A DNA stretch of 64,000 nucleotides. It comes from an uncultured Prevotella sp. (GTDB lineage: Bacteria; Bacteroidota; Bacteroidia; Bacteroidales; Bacteroidaceae). Positions 9,405 through 17,001 of this stretch are shown one piece after another. Below the pieces are notes generated by a model that did no database searches, was not told where the DNA came from, and saw only the letters and a program-made list of their open reading frames with translations. The stretch spans positions 1-64,000 of the forward strand of contig CAMCLD010000002.1 in NCBI GenBank assembly GCA_945875635.1, written 5' to 3'. The translations under genes were made by a program, and so were the position numbers. Position 1 is the stretch's first letter. Every line of letters begins with the position of its first letter.

Positions 9405-11030
9405 TTAGGGTTTGAACAACTTGTCTCCATGAGAGGTAAGCATCATCTTGACCGTCTTGCCGCCCATCCTGACGATGTACAGTCCTCTTCCCAGCTGCGG
9501 CATGTCCTTTCCCTCGTACACTACCCTGCCGTCAGTAGTGAGCACGGTGACGGTGTCGTCCTCAAATGTGGAGCCGTCAAAGGGGATGCTAATGTCATCC
9601 GTCCCTCCGTCAAGCCATTCCGCCTCCACGATGTTGCCGAACATGCACCAGTCGTAAGACTGGCGGTAATCCTGTGCGCATCCGACAGGGACATACACTG
9701 TGGATGCCTCCATCCATGCCTTTCCCATTCCCGCATGCTCGAAGAATATGCCGAAGTCATCGTCCTCCTCTGCCTCATTGGAGAAGGAACATCTCGGAGG
9801 AATCTTGCTGTTCACGTGAATGCTGTATCCGCTGAAGGTCTCCGGCTTCCTGAACTGCCACATGAAGAACGCCATCTCCTCCACCCTCCTCAAAGTGGAA
9901 GGCATCCGTATCGAAGCAAGGAAGGAGCAGTCACCGAAGCAGTCTCTTCCGAGAGTCTCCACCCCTTCAGGCAGCACGAGCTCACCCTCCAAGTCACTCA
10001 TGAAGAACGCCTCCTTTGCAATCTCCCGGACAGTACCTGGAAGTTCTATCTCCTTTATCATCGCATTGCGGAACGCATACTTTCCTATCACCTCCAAGTC
10101 CTCAGGCAGCGACACGTGCATCATCTGCCTCACGTACGCCTTGGAGAACATGGCATACCCGAAAGCGTCGTCAGGAAACCTGTTGGCTTCCACATGTGCC
10201 TTGGCGAGGTCTATGCCAGTAAGCCTTCCCCACGACAGTTCCCTCTTCAGGGTCTCGAAGTCATCTGCCGACAGCATCCCGGAGACAGACAGAGAGTCCG
10301 GTTGCAGTCCGCTCTCAGCGAGAGCTTCCCCCAGCGTCCTTGTTCCGTCCAGCTCCACTTCCAGCGTGACGAAGCAGCGTGAATCCTCTACGATGTTCCC
10401 GAATGTGCTCCATCCCCCTGCGCTCCTGTAAAGGTCAGACGTGCCTGCAGGAACATGAAGTGTCATGTCCTGAGGCAGAGTCTCCATGACGAACGCCCCA
10501 CTGGCAGCAGGAGGAGTCGTGCACCTGATGTATATGTCCCTCAGGTTCCTGCACGCCTCGAACGCACTGTCCCCGATGAGAGATACCGTCCTTGGTATCT
10601 CGATGCTTTCCATCTGGGTGTTTCGGAACGCATGGCTTCCTATCCGCCTCGTGTCCTTGGGAAGGGTCACGCACGCAAGTCCGGGATGTCCTTCGGAAGG
10701 CTTGAAGTCCCCAAAGTCGAAGGCATGGTCGCAGATGCCCGTCCCCTTGTCCACGAGCGCAGTCCTTCCGAGGTCTATCCCGGAGAGTCTCCCCTCCATG
10801 CATGTGTTCCTCAGCTGTTTGAAGAACTCCGGGGGGAAGAACTGTCCCGATATGGACACGGAGTCCGCAAGGAGCCTGTCGCTCCCCATCAAGTCCTCCA
10901 GCGTCATGGTCCCCCTGTAGTCCAGCACTATGTCCTTCACCACGCGCTCCTGTGCGGTTGCCACTGTCAGGCATGACAGAGCCGCCGTGGCAAGCAAAGC
11001 CCTCCTCATCATGATATGTATCCTTTTCAT
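9405..11030 (-). CDS. BspA-like leucine-rich repeat secreted protein with C-terminal sorting-like domain
   Basis: 541 residues with a signal peptide ending near ATAQ (about residue 27). Two similar modules each begin with a TLxDLM/TLGEAL strand region and a hydrophobic 'SVSISGQFFPPEFF'-type segment. Each continues with LRR_5 (BspA/TpLRR) repeats such as TRRIGSHAFRNTQMESIEIP and LEVIGKYAFRNAMIKEIELP, and ends with a VPAG/VPVG...FGNIVE motif. The last 40 residues (DGRVVYEGKDMPQLGRGLYIVRMGGKTVK) look like a type IX secretion (Por-type) C-terminal domain. They are nearly identical to the end of the next gene upstream. Such proteins are usually surface adhesins. The gene is GC-rich compared with its surroundings. 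It lies 132 bases after the 447-residue gene, probably in one operon. Confidence 0.8.
   Translation of the reverse strand: MKRIHIMMRRALLATAALSCLTVATAQERVVKDIVLDYRGTMTLEDLMGSDRLLADSVSISGQFFPPEFFKQLRNTCMEGRLSGIDLGRTALVDKGTGICDHAFDFGDFKPSEGHPGLACVTLPKDTRRIGSHAFRNTQMESIEIPRTVSLIGDSAFEACRNLRDIYIRCTTPPAASGAFVMETLPQDMTLHVPAGTSDLYRSAGGWSTFGNIVEDSRCFVTLEVELDGTRTLGEALAESGLQPDSLSVSGMLSADDFETLKRELSWGRLTGIDLAKAHVEANRFPDDAFGYAMFSKAYVRQMMHVSLPEDLEVIGKYAFRNAMIKEIELPGTVREIAKEAFFMSDLEGELVLPEGVETLGRDCFGDCSFLASIRMPSTLRRVEEMAFFMWQFRKPETFSGYSIHVNSKIPPRCSFSNEAEEDDDFGIFFEHAGMGKAWMEASTVYVPVGCAQDYRQSYDWCMFGNIVEAEWLDGGTDDISIPFDGSTFEDDTVTVLTTDGRVVYEGKDMPQLGRGLYIVRMGGKTVKMMLTSHGDKLFKP
9444..9551 (-). repeat. 108-bp C-terminal tract shared with 11172-11279
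   Basis: The 3' coding tract of the LRR gene matches 11172-11279 at 105 of 108 positions by direct reading. The rest of the two genes is unrelated. This suggests recent copying or gene conversion of the sorting-like domain. Confidence 0.85.
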
Positions 11031-11162
11031 GTCTTGTTATGTGTTAAAGTCCCGAAGCCGTTAACCGACAGCATGCCGGAGACATGCGAGACTTGAGTTG
11101 TTTATATGGTTATTGTATGTTGCTGTGGGTAGTTTCCTCTTTCAAGGATTTGTCATCAAGGG

Positions 11163-12506
11163 CTATCTCGCCATCTTGACCGTCTTGCCGCCCATCCTGA
11201 CGATGTACAGTCCTCTTTCCAGCTGCGGCATGTCCTTTCCCTCGTACACTACCCTGCCGTCAGCCGTGAGCACGGTGACACCCTTGCCTTCGCATGCTTT
11301 GTCTGCAATAGGCGAGCTTATGGCATCAGGGTTCTCAGAGTCTATGTACAGGACGTCCGGCAGTTCATCCCGTGATGTCAGATATCCCCTGAACGGACCT
11401 GCCTTCCCATGCTGCGTGAAAGCCTTCCCGTCATCAGACATGGTGTAGATGCCCGGTTCCTCGTTTCCGGTGAACGTGCCCATGAAGGCCACGTCTCCGA
11501 GTGCCGCCACGGGAGAGGCTGACATGCCGATGCTAACATCCTCAGACAGGAACTGCAGCCGCATCCCAGGCACTCCGAGCCTCACGATGTATGGCCTGTC
11601 GCATGTCATGGGACCGTCCTTCACGTCCTTCGACAGGAGTGAGTTGCCGCTGACTCCCGTCAGTTCCCTTACATCGACATGGAGAGACCAGTCACCGTTA
11701 ATGTCTGGAGCGACCACGTACATGCAGTCGAAAGGCAGTGCAATGGCATCCCAACCATGTGTCAGGGTCCTGTACTCGAATACGGCTCTTCCTGCCGTAA
11801 ACCTTGCAGGGGCATGGAAGGGATATCCGTCCGTGAGGTCCAGCCTTTCCGTCCTCCCTCCCGCCACTACGTTCCTTCCTGCGAGACTCTCCTGGGGTAT
11901 GCCCGTGACGTAGAATATGCAGTTGGGGTTCGGAGAAGCCTCGCAAAGGTTCTCGCTGCCTTCAATCCTCGCTGCCACCGTCCCCTCGGGGATGACGAGC
12001 GTGCCGTCCTCAAGTCCGGCGGTGGCTGCCGTTCCGTCCTTCATCCATACGGCACTTCCGCCGCACACTTCAAACGCAAGGGTGTCTGAGATGGAATGCG
12101 TCTGTCCGCACATGCACTCCGCAACGACCATGTATGTCCTTCCATCCTCGAGTCCTTCCTTGCCGAGCGTGAACGCAGAGCCGACGGAACCACCGGCCTC
12201 AATCACTGGTGCCGCCATGGTCCATTCCTTTCTTGTGACACCAGTATCCGTAACCTCGTACAGTGCTACTCCCAGTCCGCCGTCCTCACCTGGGAGCACG
12301 CCGTGGGATGACGTCCCTGAGTTCCTGATGAGCACCCAGCCTTCGACCCTGTCAGAGAAGAGCGTTGTCACACCGTCCTTCATGCCGGTGAAGTCAACCT
12401 CAATCCTCGCTGTCACGTCAGACCCTACAATGTCGGACTCACGTGTGTGAGCAGCAGCCGGCATGCATGCAAGCATGGCTGCTGAAATGAGAAATAGTCT
12501 TACCAT
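11163..12506 (-). CDS. secreted beta-rich protein of unknown function with C-terminal sorting-like domain
   Basis: 447 residues with a signal peptide (MVRLFLISAAMLACMPAAAH). The body has no family I recognise. It reads as beta-sandwich sequence: ARIEVDFTGMKDGVTTLFSD, a segment rich in Gly/Asp, then AALGDVAFMGTFTGNEEPGIYTMSDDGKAFTQHG, as seen in carbohydrate- or host-binding surface proteins. The last 36 residues are almost identical to those of the neighbouring LRR protein (two substitutions), consistent with type IX secretion or anchoring. Cysteines around 134-137 and in ESNLCEASPNPNC could form disulfides. It sits between the LRR gene and a frameshifted remnant. Codon use is GC-rich, as for its neighbours. 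Confidence 0.7.
   Translation of the reverse strand: MVRLFLISAAMLACMPAAAHTRESDIVGSDVTARIEVDFTGMKDGVTTLFSDRVEGWVLIRNSGTSSHGVLPGEDGGLGVALYEVTDTGVTRKEWTMAAPVIEAGGSVGSAFTLGKEGLEDGRTYMVVAECMCGQTHSISDTLAFEVCGGSAVWMKDGTAATAGLEDGTLVIPEGTVAARIEGSENLCEASPNPNCIFYVTGIPQESLAGRNVVAGGRTERLDLTDGYPFHAPARFTAGRAVFEYRTLTHGWDAIALPFDCMYVVAPDINGDWSLHVDVRELTGVSGNSLLSKDVKDGPMTCDRPYIVRLGVPGMRLQFLSEDVSIGMSASPVAALGDVAFMGTFTGNEEPGIYTMSDDGKAFTQHGKAGPFRGYLTSRDELPDVLYIDSENPDAISSPIADKACEGKGVTVLTADGRVVYEGKDMPQLERGLYIVRMGGKTVKMAR
11172..11279 (-). repeat. 108-bp C-terminal tract, second copy
   Basis: Counterpart of 9444-9551. It encodes the DGRVVYEGKDMPQLERGLY region at the end of the 447-residue protein. Three base differences separate the copies. 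Confidence 0.85.
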
Positions 12507-12645
12507 AATATATTCCCTTTTATTTTAATGATTAATCTGACAACTGAAATGTAATGTTGACAATGATACCTGCCATGGCTTGAGACGAAAGGAGTCACGG
12601 CATTGTCCGCAAGCCATTCCCCAAGCCATGTTTCTTAGCGACGTC

Positions 12646-13045
12646 TCATTTCAAGACCTTCCTGCTCTCGACAGGAATTCCGTCCTCGACAAGCGTTATG
12701 CCATATACACCAGAAGGCAACGACGCAGTAGGAATCTCACATTCACGCTCGCCTTCCTCAACCTCGTATTCTGTCGTAGGCAATGTGGCTGAGGCGGAAG
12801 ACAGTTTAAGGACAGTAGTACTTGTTGCTGCATCCCTTAGCACGACCTTGACAGAGTTTTTGGTGTTCATTCATCAGTGTGCTGTTGATGTCTGTTGATA
12901 TTGCCGGTCTTGCACCCTGGTGAATCCTGAATGTCTCGCCACCGATGCATTTCCCTGTGCTATCCTCTATGAGCATGACATCAACGTCACACGATACGTC
13001 CTTACTTATTTCACTGTCTATGACATGAAGTACTTGCTTCCCCAA
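12646..13045 (-). pseudogene. frameshifted, probably 5'-truncated secreted-protein remnant
   Basis: Two overlapping frames together look like one gene. The first (TTG at 13045 down to about 12871) reads KQVLHVIDSEISKDVSC...ISTDINSTLMN. The second (12870-12646) reads MNTKNSVKVVLRDAATSTTV... and ends with EIPTASLPSGVYGITLVEDG...KVLK, a C-terminal sorting-like module. At the junction the bases TCAT occur twice in tandem (12867-12874). Removing one copy joins the frames without a stop (...STLMNTKNSVK...), giving about 131 codons. There is no ATG start or signal peptide, and the reading frame begins inside the 22-bp direct repeat copy at 13015-13036. Both facts suggest the 5' end was lost. A sequencing error at the 4-base duplication is the alternative. 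Confidence 0.65.
13015..13036. repeat. 22-bp direct repeat, copy 2
   Basis: Identical to 9374-9395 in the same orientation. It lies 12 bases below the stop codon of the outer-membrane barrel gene and covers the first codons of the remnant. Confidence 0.85.
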
Positions 13046-13048
13046 TCT

Positions 13049-13594
13049 TCACAATCTCACTCCGATGCTTACGAACATACCCTGATAGTTGTCCATGCCC
13101 TTTTTAGAGAAGTCCCGCAGGGTATATCCCACTCCAATAACAGGGGTGAGGTTCCATTTCCTCGTCTCCCCATGCCAGTAGAGACCGATGTTGTAGGCTG
13201 TGTTCTTGAAATCCGAGCTTCCGACTGTAGTAGTCACGCTCGCCCTTGCCTCGAAGTCTCCCTTTATGGACTTCTCGCTTGGGAAGAGCACGCAAGCCAC
13301 ACCACCTCCGAGCGATGTCTCCTTGTTGTGCTTCATGGTGCTTCCGTTCTTTGGCATGTAGTATGAGACCTGCGACATGGCATGTATCGAGACATTCCTC
13401 AGGATGTCGTAGCTAAGGTCAAGGTTAGCCATGAAGGGCATCCTCCCGTCCTTCTGTGTGCCTGCCCCGAATCCCGCCTCAAGGTTCAGCGGTATGGACT
13501 TTATTCCCTCTGCTTCCTGTGCACAGGCGCAGCATGATGCCCACACAGCCATAGCGGCTAAGTATAACATTCTTTTCATTCCTCTGTGTTCCAT
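13049..13594 (-). CDS. small outer-membrane beta-barrel protein
   Basis: 181 residues. A signal peptide ends in WASCCACAQ; the start may be the ATG at 13594 or the second Met (MKRM, 13579). The mature part is made of alternating amphipathic strands (LNLEAGFGAG, MANLDLSYDIL, VSIHAMSQVSYYM, LGGGVACVLF, ARASVTTTVGSS, YNIGLYWHG, LTPVIGVGYTL) and ends in GMFVSIGVRL, as expected of an eight-stranded barrel. The function is unknown. It is the first gene of the GC-rich block; its stop codon is followed after 12 bases by the 22-bp repeat. Confidence 0.7.
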   Translation of the reverse strand: MEHRGMKRMLYLAAMAVWASCCACAQEAEGIKSIPLNLEAGFGAGTQKDGRMPFMANLDLSYDILRNVSIHAMSQVSYYMPKNGSTMKHNKETSLGGGVACVLFPSEKSIKGDFEARASVTTTVGSSDFKNTAYNIGLYWHGETRKWNLTPVIGVGYTLRDFSKKGMDNYQGMFVSIGVRL

Positions 13595-13766
13595 AATTGA
13601 TAGCTTGCATTACCGACAATAAAAGCATTACGCAAATTCATCCTTTATTTACTTACTCTATTAATATAGCTTTTCAGCATCCGCTACCTTTTTACCAGTA
13701 TGGTCTAGATATAAAATGCGCATTATTATCTTAAATTATATGTTTTTTGCGAGTCATGGAGATACT

Positions 13767-14117
13767 CTACTCGATAGTGCCATACAGATGTTGGTCTTGT
13801 GTATATATGTCAATTCTTATTTCCTCATCATCGTCTTTCATGACGGGTATTGTGGTTCCTGTATATGAGATATCTACATTACCCTCGTAGATGATGTTGT
13901 TGTTGACATCTGATAGCTCAATATACACGTTGTGCAGTTCTGTATTGCTTTCAATAGTTAACAGGTTATTTGTATAGTCAACATTTGTAATAGGAATATT
14001 GTCATTTGGTCTGATTCCCGCAGAAGTTGTTCCTTTGTACTTTGTCAAAACGACTGGACCAGCAAGCATGATGACCTGCATGAGTAAAACGTTAGTAATT
14101 AAAATAAGTCTTTTCAT
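13767..14117 (-). CDS. DUF3244-like small secreted protein
   Basis: 116 residues. After a signal peptide (MKRLILITNVLLMQVIMLAG) comes a short beta-sandwich: NNLLTIESNTELHNVYIELSDVNNNIIYEG, then a threonine-rich strand and EEIRIDIYTQDQHLYGTIE at the end. This layout is that of Bacteroidota DUF3244-like proteins, which often sit beside TPR/HTH membrane regulators; that context is present here (the regulator gene starts 186 bases further up the strand). It has its own good promoter. The function is unknown. AT-rich, unlike the block just downstream. Confidence 0.65.
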   Translation of the reverse strand: MKRLILITNVLLMQVIMLAGPVVLTKYKGTTSAGIRPNDNIPITNVDYTNNLLTIESNTELHNVYIELSDVNNNIIYEGNVDISYTGTTIPVMKDDDEEIRIDIYTQDQHLYGTIE

Positions 14118-14145
14118 AATTTACCGAATTGATTGTTTACGTCGG

Positions 14146-14175
14146 CAAAATTATGAAATTTATGGTTGAATGCAA
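14146..14175 (-). promoter_or_regulatory. predicted promoter of the DUF3244-like gene
   Basis: On the minus strand TTG (14175-14173), a 19-base spacer and TAATTTTG (14153-14146) match the Bacteroidota -33/-7 pattern exactly. The ATG is 29 bases downstream of the -7 element. Confidence 0.6.
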
Positions 14176-14303
14176 TTGAAATTGATTACACTTTTTCTAC
14201 ACTTTTATTACACTGTTTATACACAAAGCATAGGAAAAGGATATTGGAAAATGTGCAGAATATAGTTATTCTTGCCGATGAAATCGGTGTTTTTGGTAAT
14301 TTC

Positions 14304-15944
14304 TTATAAATATTTGATGTATTTGTCCCAATCGGATGGTGCTCCCACCCTGTTAAATGCCCTAAAGAATAGTTTTCTTCTTGTCGCTGATATGGCGTTG
14401 ACGCTTTTGCATGTAAGAATAGCCATTTCAGTGGGTGTGAATCCAGCCTTAATAAGGATGCAAAGTCTAAAGTCGTAGATGCTAATTTTGCAAATAGAAG
14501 TGATAGATGTTCTGAAGTTAGGGAATAATTTGTCTATGTTGTCCTCCAGTCTCTTCCATACATTCTCGTCTGCTATGTAATTCTTGTTTGTTGACAAGTT
14601 TCTACGCAGTTCGTTCACTATGTCCGACTGTAGGATTTTGATTGTCTTGTTCTTCTTGTTTAAGGCTTCTTGAATTGCATTTAGTTGCTTGACCTCTGTC
14701 TTCAACTTCTCTGCCAAACTCTCAAGAATCACAATTCGGTTTTTGTAGATCGCCTCATTCTTCTTTCGAATTCTAACAACGAAGAATATTATTATCAAGA
14801 GCAGCGTTACAACTACCGAACCGCTAATAATAAGAAGGTTGTCCCTTTCTAATTTGTTCTTTAGCTTTGCCTTCTCTTTTTCCTTGAGGTTGTAGTTGTA
14901 CAGGGCGTTTATTCTGGCTATGTTTTCTGGAGATGTAATCTTAGATATGCTGTCTGTGTATGTGATATTTCTTTTATAGTACTCCATCATGTTCTCTATA
15001 TCGCCTTTTTGATAATAATATTGTGTCAACATGCCTGTAGAGAAACCCTTGTTGTATATGTTCCCTTTTTTTTCAAGTTGGTCGAGATATGACACAGCTT
15101 CGTCAAGCTTGTTTTCATTTGCCAGTATCATTGCCTTGATGGAATAGAACGTTTTCCAGTTATCCTTATTGCCAAGCTGTGTCATGGCATTGTCTATGTG
15201 TTGGGTAGCTTCCTGATAGTTCCCCATGATGTTGTAGCAATAGGCGATTTGTGCCTCAATTTCTGCGGTCATAATGCCGTTGTCGTATTTCCTTGCCAGT
15301 TTGTATGCTTCCTCGTATATGGTGAGAGCGCTATCAATGATTTCTCTATTCTTGTAGCAGTTGCCAAGATCCCTTTTAGCAAACAATAGCAGTGTTGTGT
15401 CTTTGTTTAGCTTTGACAATTCCGCACTCTTCTTGAAATAATTAGATGCTTGCCTTTCAAGAGACTGGTCAAGCATAGAGTAACCTATATATAGAGAATT
15501 CAGTGCTTTCAGTTTTCTTGTCTTGCTGTCAATGGGATTTTCCATCAGTTCGTCGGCTTTCTGGTAGTATTCAAGAGCCTGTGGGTAGTCGCCTTTGTCA
15601 GTATAGAATTTGCCAGCATAAAACAGTGCTGTTGGCAATTTGCTGTTATCGTTGCTTTTCTGATAGTATTCAAGAACCTTAAGGATGTCGCTTTTGTCGG
15701 TATCGTTGAGGTAGCACTTGTATTCCAGTTTCACTTTCAGCAGCCTATAATACATGTTTGTTGCCTCTGAGGCAGATTCCATTTCCTTGCTCATGCTTTT
15801 CAGCAGTGAGAGGGCAGAGTCTGGTTGGACATCTGCAAGGCTGTCTATTGCGTTCAGCTTGTCGTGACGGCTGTCACAGCCACATCCAATAAGGAATGTG
15901 ACCATCATTGTTACAGTAATTATTATGTGGAGAAAATTTCTCAC
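14304..15944 (-). CDS. membrane-anchored TPR protein with cytoplasmic HTH-like C-terminus (putative transcription regulator)
   Basis: 546 residues. A lipobox-like LIGC (Cys21) ends the signal segment. About 330 residues of tetratricopeptide repeats follow (for example ALFYAGKFYTDKGDYPQALEYYQKADEL, AQIAYCYNIMGNYQEATQHIDNAM). A transmembrane helix (about 366-388, ISGSVVVTLLLIIIFFVV) leads to a basic stretch, a coiled coil, and a C-terminal domain. That domain contains FTPTEMAILTCKSVNAISATRRKLF, which looks like a LuxR-type helix-turn-helix. Such one-protein sensors are frequent in Bacteroides and Prevotella. The start overlaps the end of the GNAT acyltransferase gene by 4 bases, implying translational coupling. 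Whether the lipobox is used, given the internal membrane helix, is unclear. The DUF3244-like gene follows downstream. Confidence 0.75.
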   Translation of the reverse strand: MRNFLHIIITVTMMVTFLIGCGCDSRHDKLNAIDSLADVQPDSALSLLKSMSKEMESASEATNMYYRLLKVKLEYKCYLNDTDKSDILKVLEYYQKSNDNSKLPTALFYAGKFYTDKGDYPQALEYYQKADELMENPIDSKTRKLKALNSLYIGYSMLDQSLERQASNYFKKSAELSKLNKDTTLLLFAKRDLGNCYKNREIIDSALTIYEEAYKLARKYDNGIMTAEIEAQIAYCYNIMGNYQEATQHIDNAMTQLGNKDNWKTFYSIKAMILANENKLDEAVSYLDQLEKKGNIYNKGFSTGMLTQYYYQKGDIENMMEYYKRNITYTDSISKITSPENIARINALYNYNLKEKEKAKLKNKLERDNLLIISGSVVVTLLLIIIFFVVRIRKKNEAIYKNRIVILESLAEKLKTEVKQLNAIQEALNKKNKTIKILQSDIVNELRRNLSTNKNYIADENVWKRLEDNIDKLFPNFRTSITSICKISIYDFRLCILIKAGFTPTEMAILTCKSVNAISATRRKLFFRAFNRVGAPSDWDKYIKYL

Positions 15945-16933
15945 TTTTCTTTGTATATGACATTGTTTGCCCCGCTTGTTATCTTAAGGGCTTCCGGATG
16001 TTCCTCAATGAAAGAGTCGATATGCCTGATGCGTTTATCTTCAAGTATCTCATCGACAGCTATGAGTATTCCTGTCTCCTCCACGTCTCCAAAGCCATAG
16101 TTGATAGCTGTCCCGAAGAGCTTCATTGTTGGACTGAGGTTCATGTATGCGTTGACAAGAGGTGGGATGTTGTAGCCCAGCGACCTGATTTCTCGGTTGA
16201 GAATTCTGTAGTCTGCCTTGAAGTCTTCTTCTGAGAACAGAGCCTCCAGCTCTTTAGGGTCGGCTTCTATTTTCAGCGGTTTCATCGGCACAATGAGGTT
16301 CTCCTTGTCGTCAAAATGTTTTTTCAGGAAATAGAGAATCATGTCTCTTCCACGTCGTATGTATGAGGGGTACATTGTCATTTTCCCAAAGAAATATTTT
16401 ACGTCCGGATTGATGACCGTGAGAGCTCCGAGTCCGTCCCACAGGTTGTCGAGTGCAAAGATGCTCTTTTTGTCTTTTCTTACGTTCTGATATTCCACGG
16501 CTACGAAAGAGCGTCCCAACTCAACGGTATATGGCATGTATTCCTTAAGGAATTTCTCTGAGAAATGGAACATGTGGCTTGTTGCGAGTTCAGGTTGTCC
16601 TGTCTTGTCGTTGATGTTCCATTCCGACCCGTATAGGTACCTATAGCCACCAATAATCTCTTCCTCCTCAGGATTCCATACAATCAGCTGCTTGTAGCAG
16701 TTGTCACATAAGTCGAATTCATCGAGGTCGAGTGGCTTCCCTGTTCCGCCACCTGCTTCCCTGAAGGCAATCTCGCGCAGTCGCCCTATTTCCCTCAGCA
16801 CGTTAGGTGCATCGTGTGCTGTCACAACATATATCTCGTTGTGGCTTTTGTTTGTCATGCGCAACTGCTTGTCGGGAGTTAGCTCACTTTTCAACAGCTC
16901 CTTTTCAACAGGCTTGATAATTTCTTGTTCCAT
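15941..16933 (-). CDS. glsB: GNAT-type N-acyltransferase, glycine-lipid GlsB-like
   Basis: 330 residues, cytosolic. The N-terminal 200 residues resemble the acyl-homoserine-lactone-synthase / OlsB-like GNAT fold: LREIGRLREIAFREAGGGTGKPLDLDEFD, then IVWNPEEEEIIGGYRYLYG and YTVELGRSFVAVEYQ. In Bacteroides thetaiotaomicron the related GlsB acylates glycine with a 3-hydroxy fatty acid to give commendamide. The neighbour (17002-17823) looks like the O-acyltransferase GlsA that completes glycine lipid. The two genes are 68 bases apart on the same strand. Ornithine-lipid OlsB-type specificity cannot be excluded from sequence alone. Its stop overlaps the start of the TPR regulator. Confidence 0.7.
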   Translation of the reverse strand: MEQEIIKPVEKELLKSELTPDKQLRMTNKSHNEIYVVTAHDAPNVLREIGRLREIAFREAGGGTGKPLDLDEFDLCDNCYKQLIVWNPEEEEIIGGYRYLYGSEWNINDKTGQPELATSHMFHFSEKFLKEYMPYTVELGRSFVAVEYQNVRKDKKSIFALDNLWDGLGALTVINPDVKYFFGKMTMYPSYIRRGRDMILYFLKKHFDDKENLIVPMKPLKIEADPKELEALFSEEDFKADYRILNREIRSLGYNIPPLVNAYMNLSPTMKLFGTAINYGFGDVEETGILIAVDEILEDKRIRHIDSFIEEHPEALKITSGANNVIYKEK

Positions 16934-17001
16934 CTTTTCTCTTAAAGTTGTTTTCTTTCCGTTCAGTAGTTTTTATGTGGCTGGTACGGGGCTTTTGTTT
17001 C

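Noticed and set aside
9384..10382. 332-codon plus-strand open frame opposite the LRR gene
   Set aside because: A shadow frame caused by high GC content; composition rich in His, Arg and Pro, no recognisable domain. The minus frame has signal peptide and repeats.
10455..10976. plus- and minus-strand alternative frames inside the LRR gene
   Set aside because: Same reason: overlapping GC-rich shadows without start context.
9374..13036. insertion sequence
   Set aside because: No transposase and no terminal inverted repeats; only the 22-bp direct repeats support a mobile origin.
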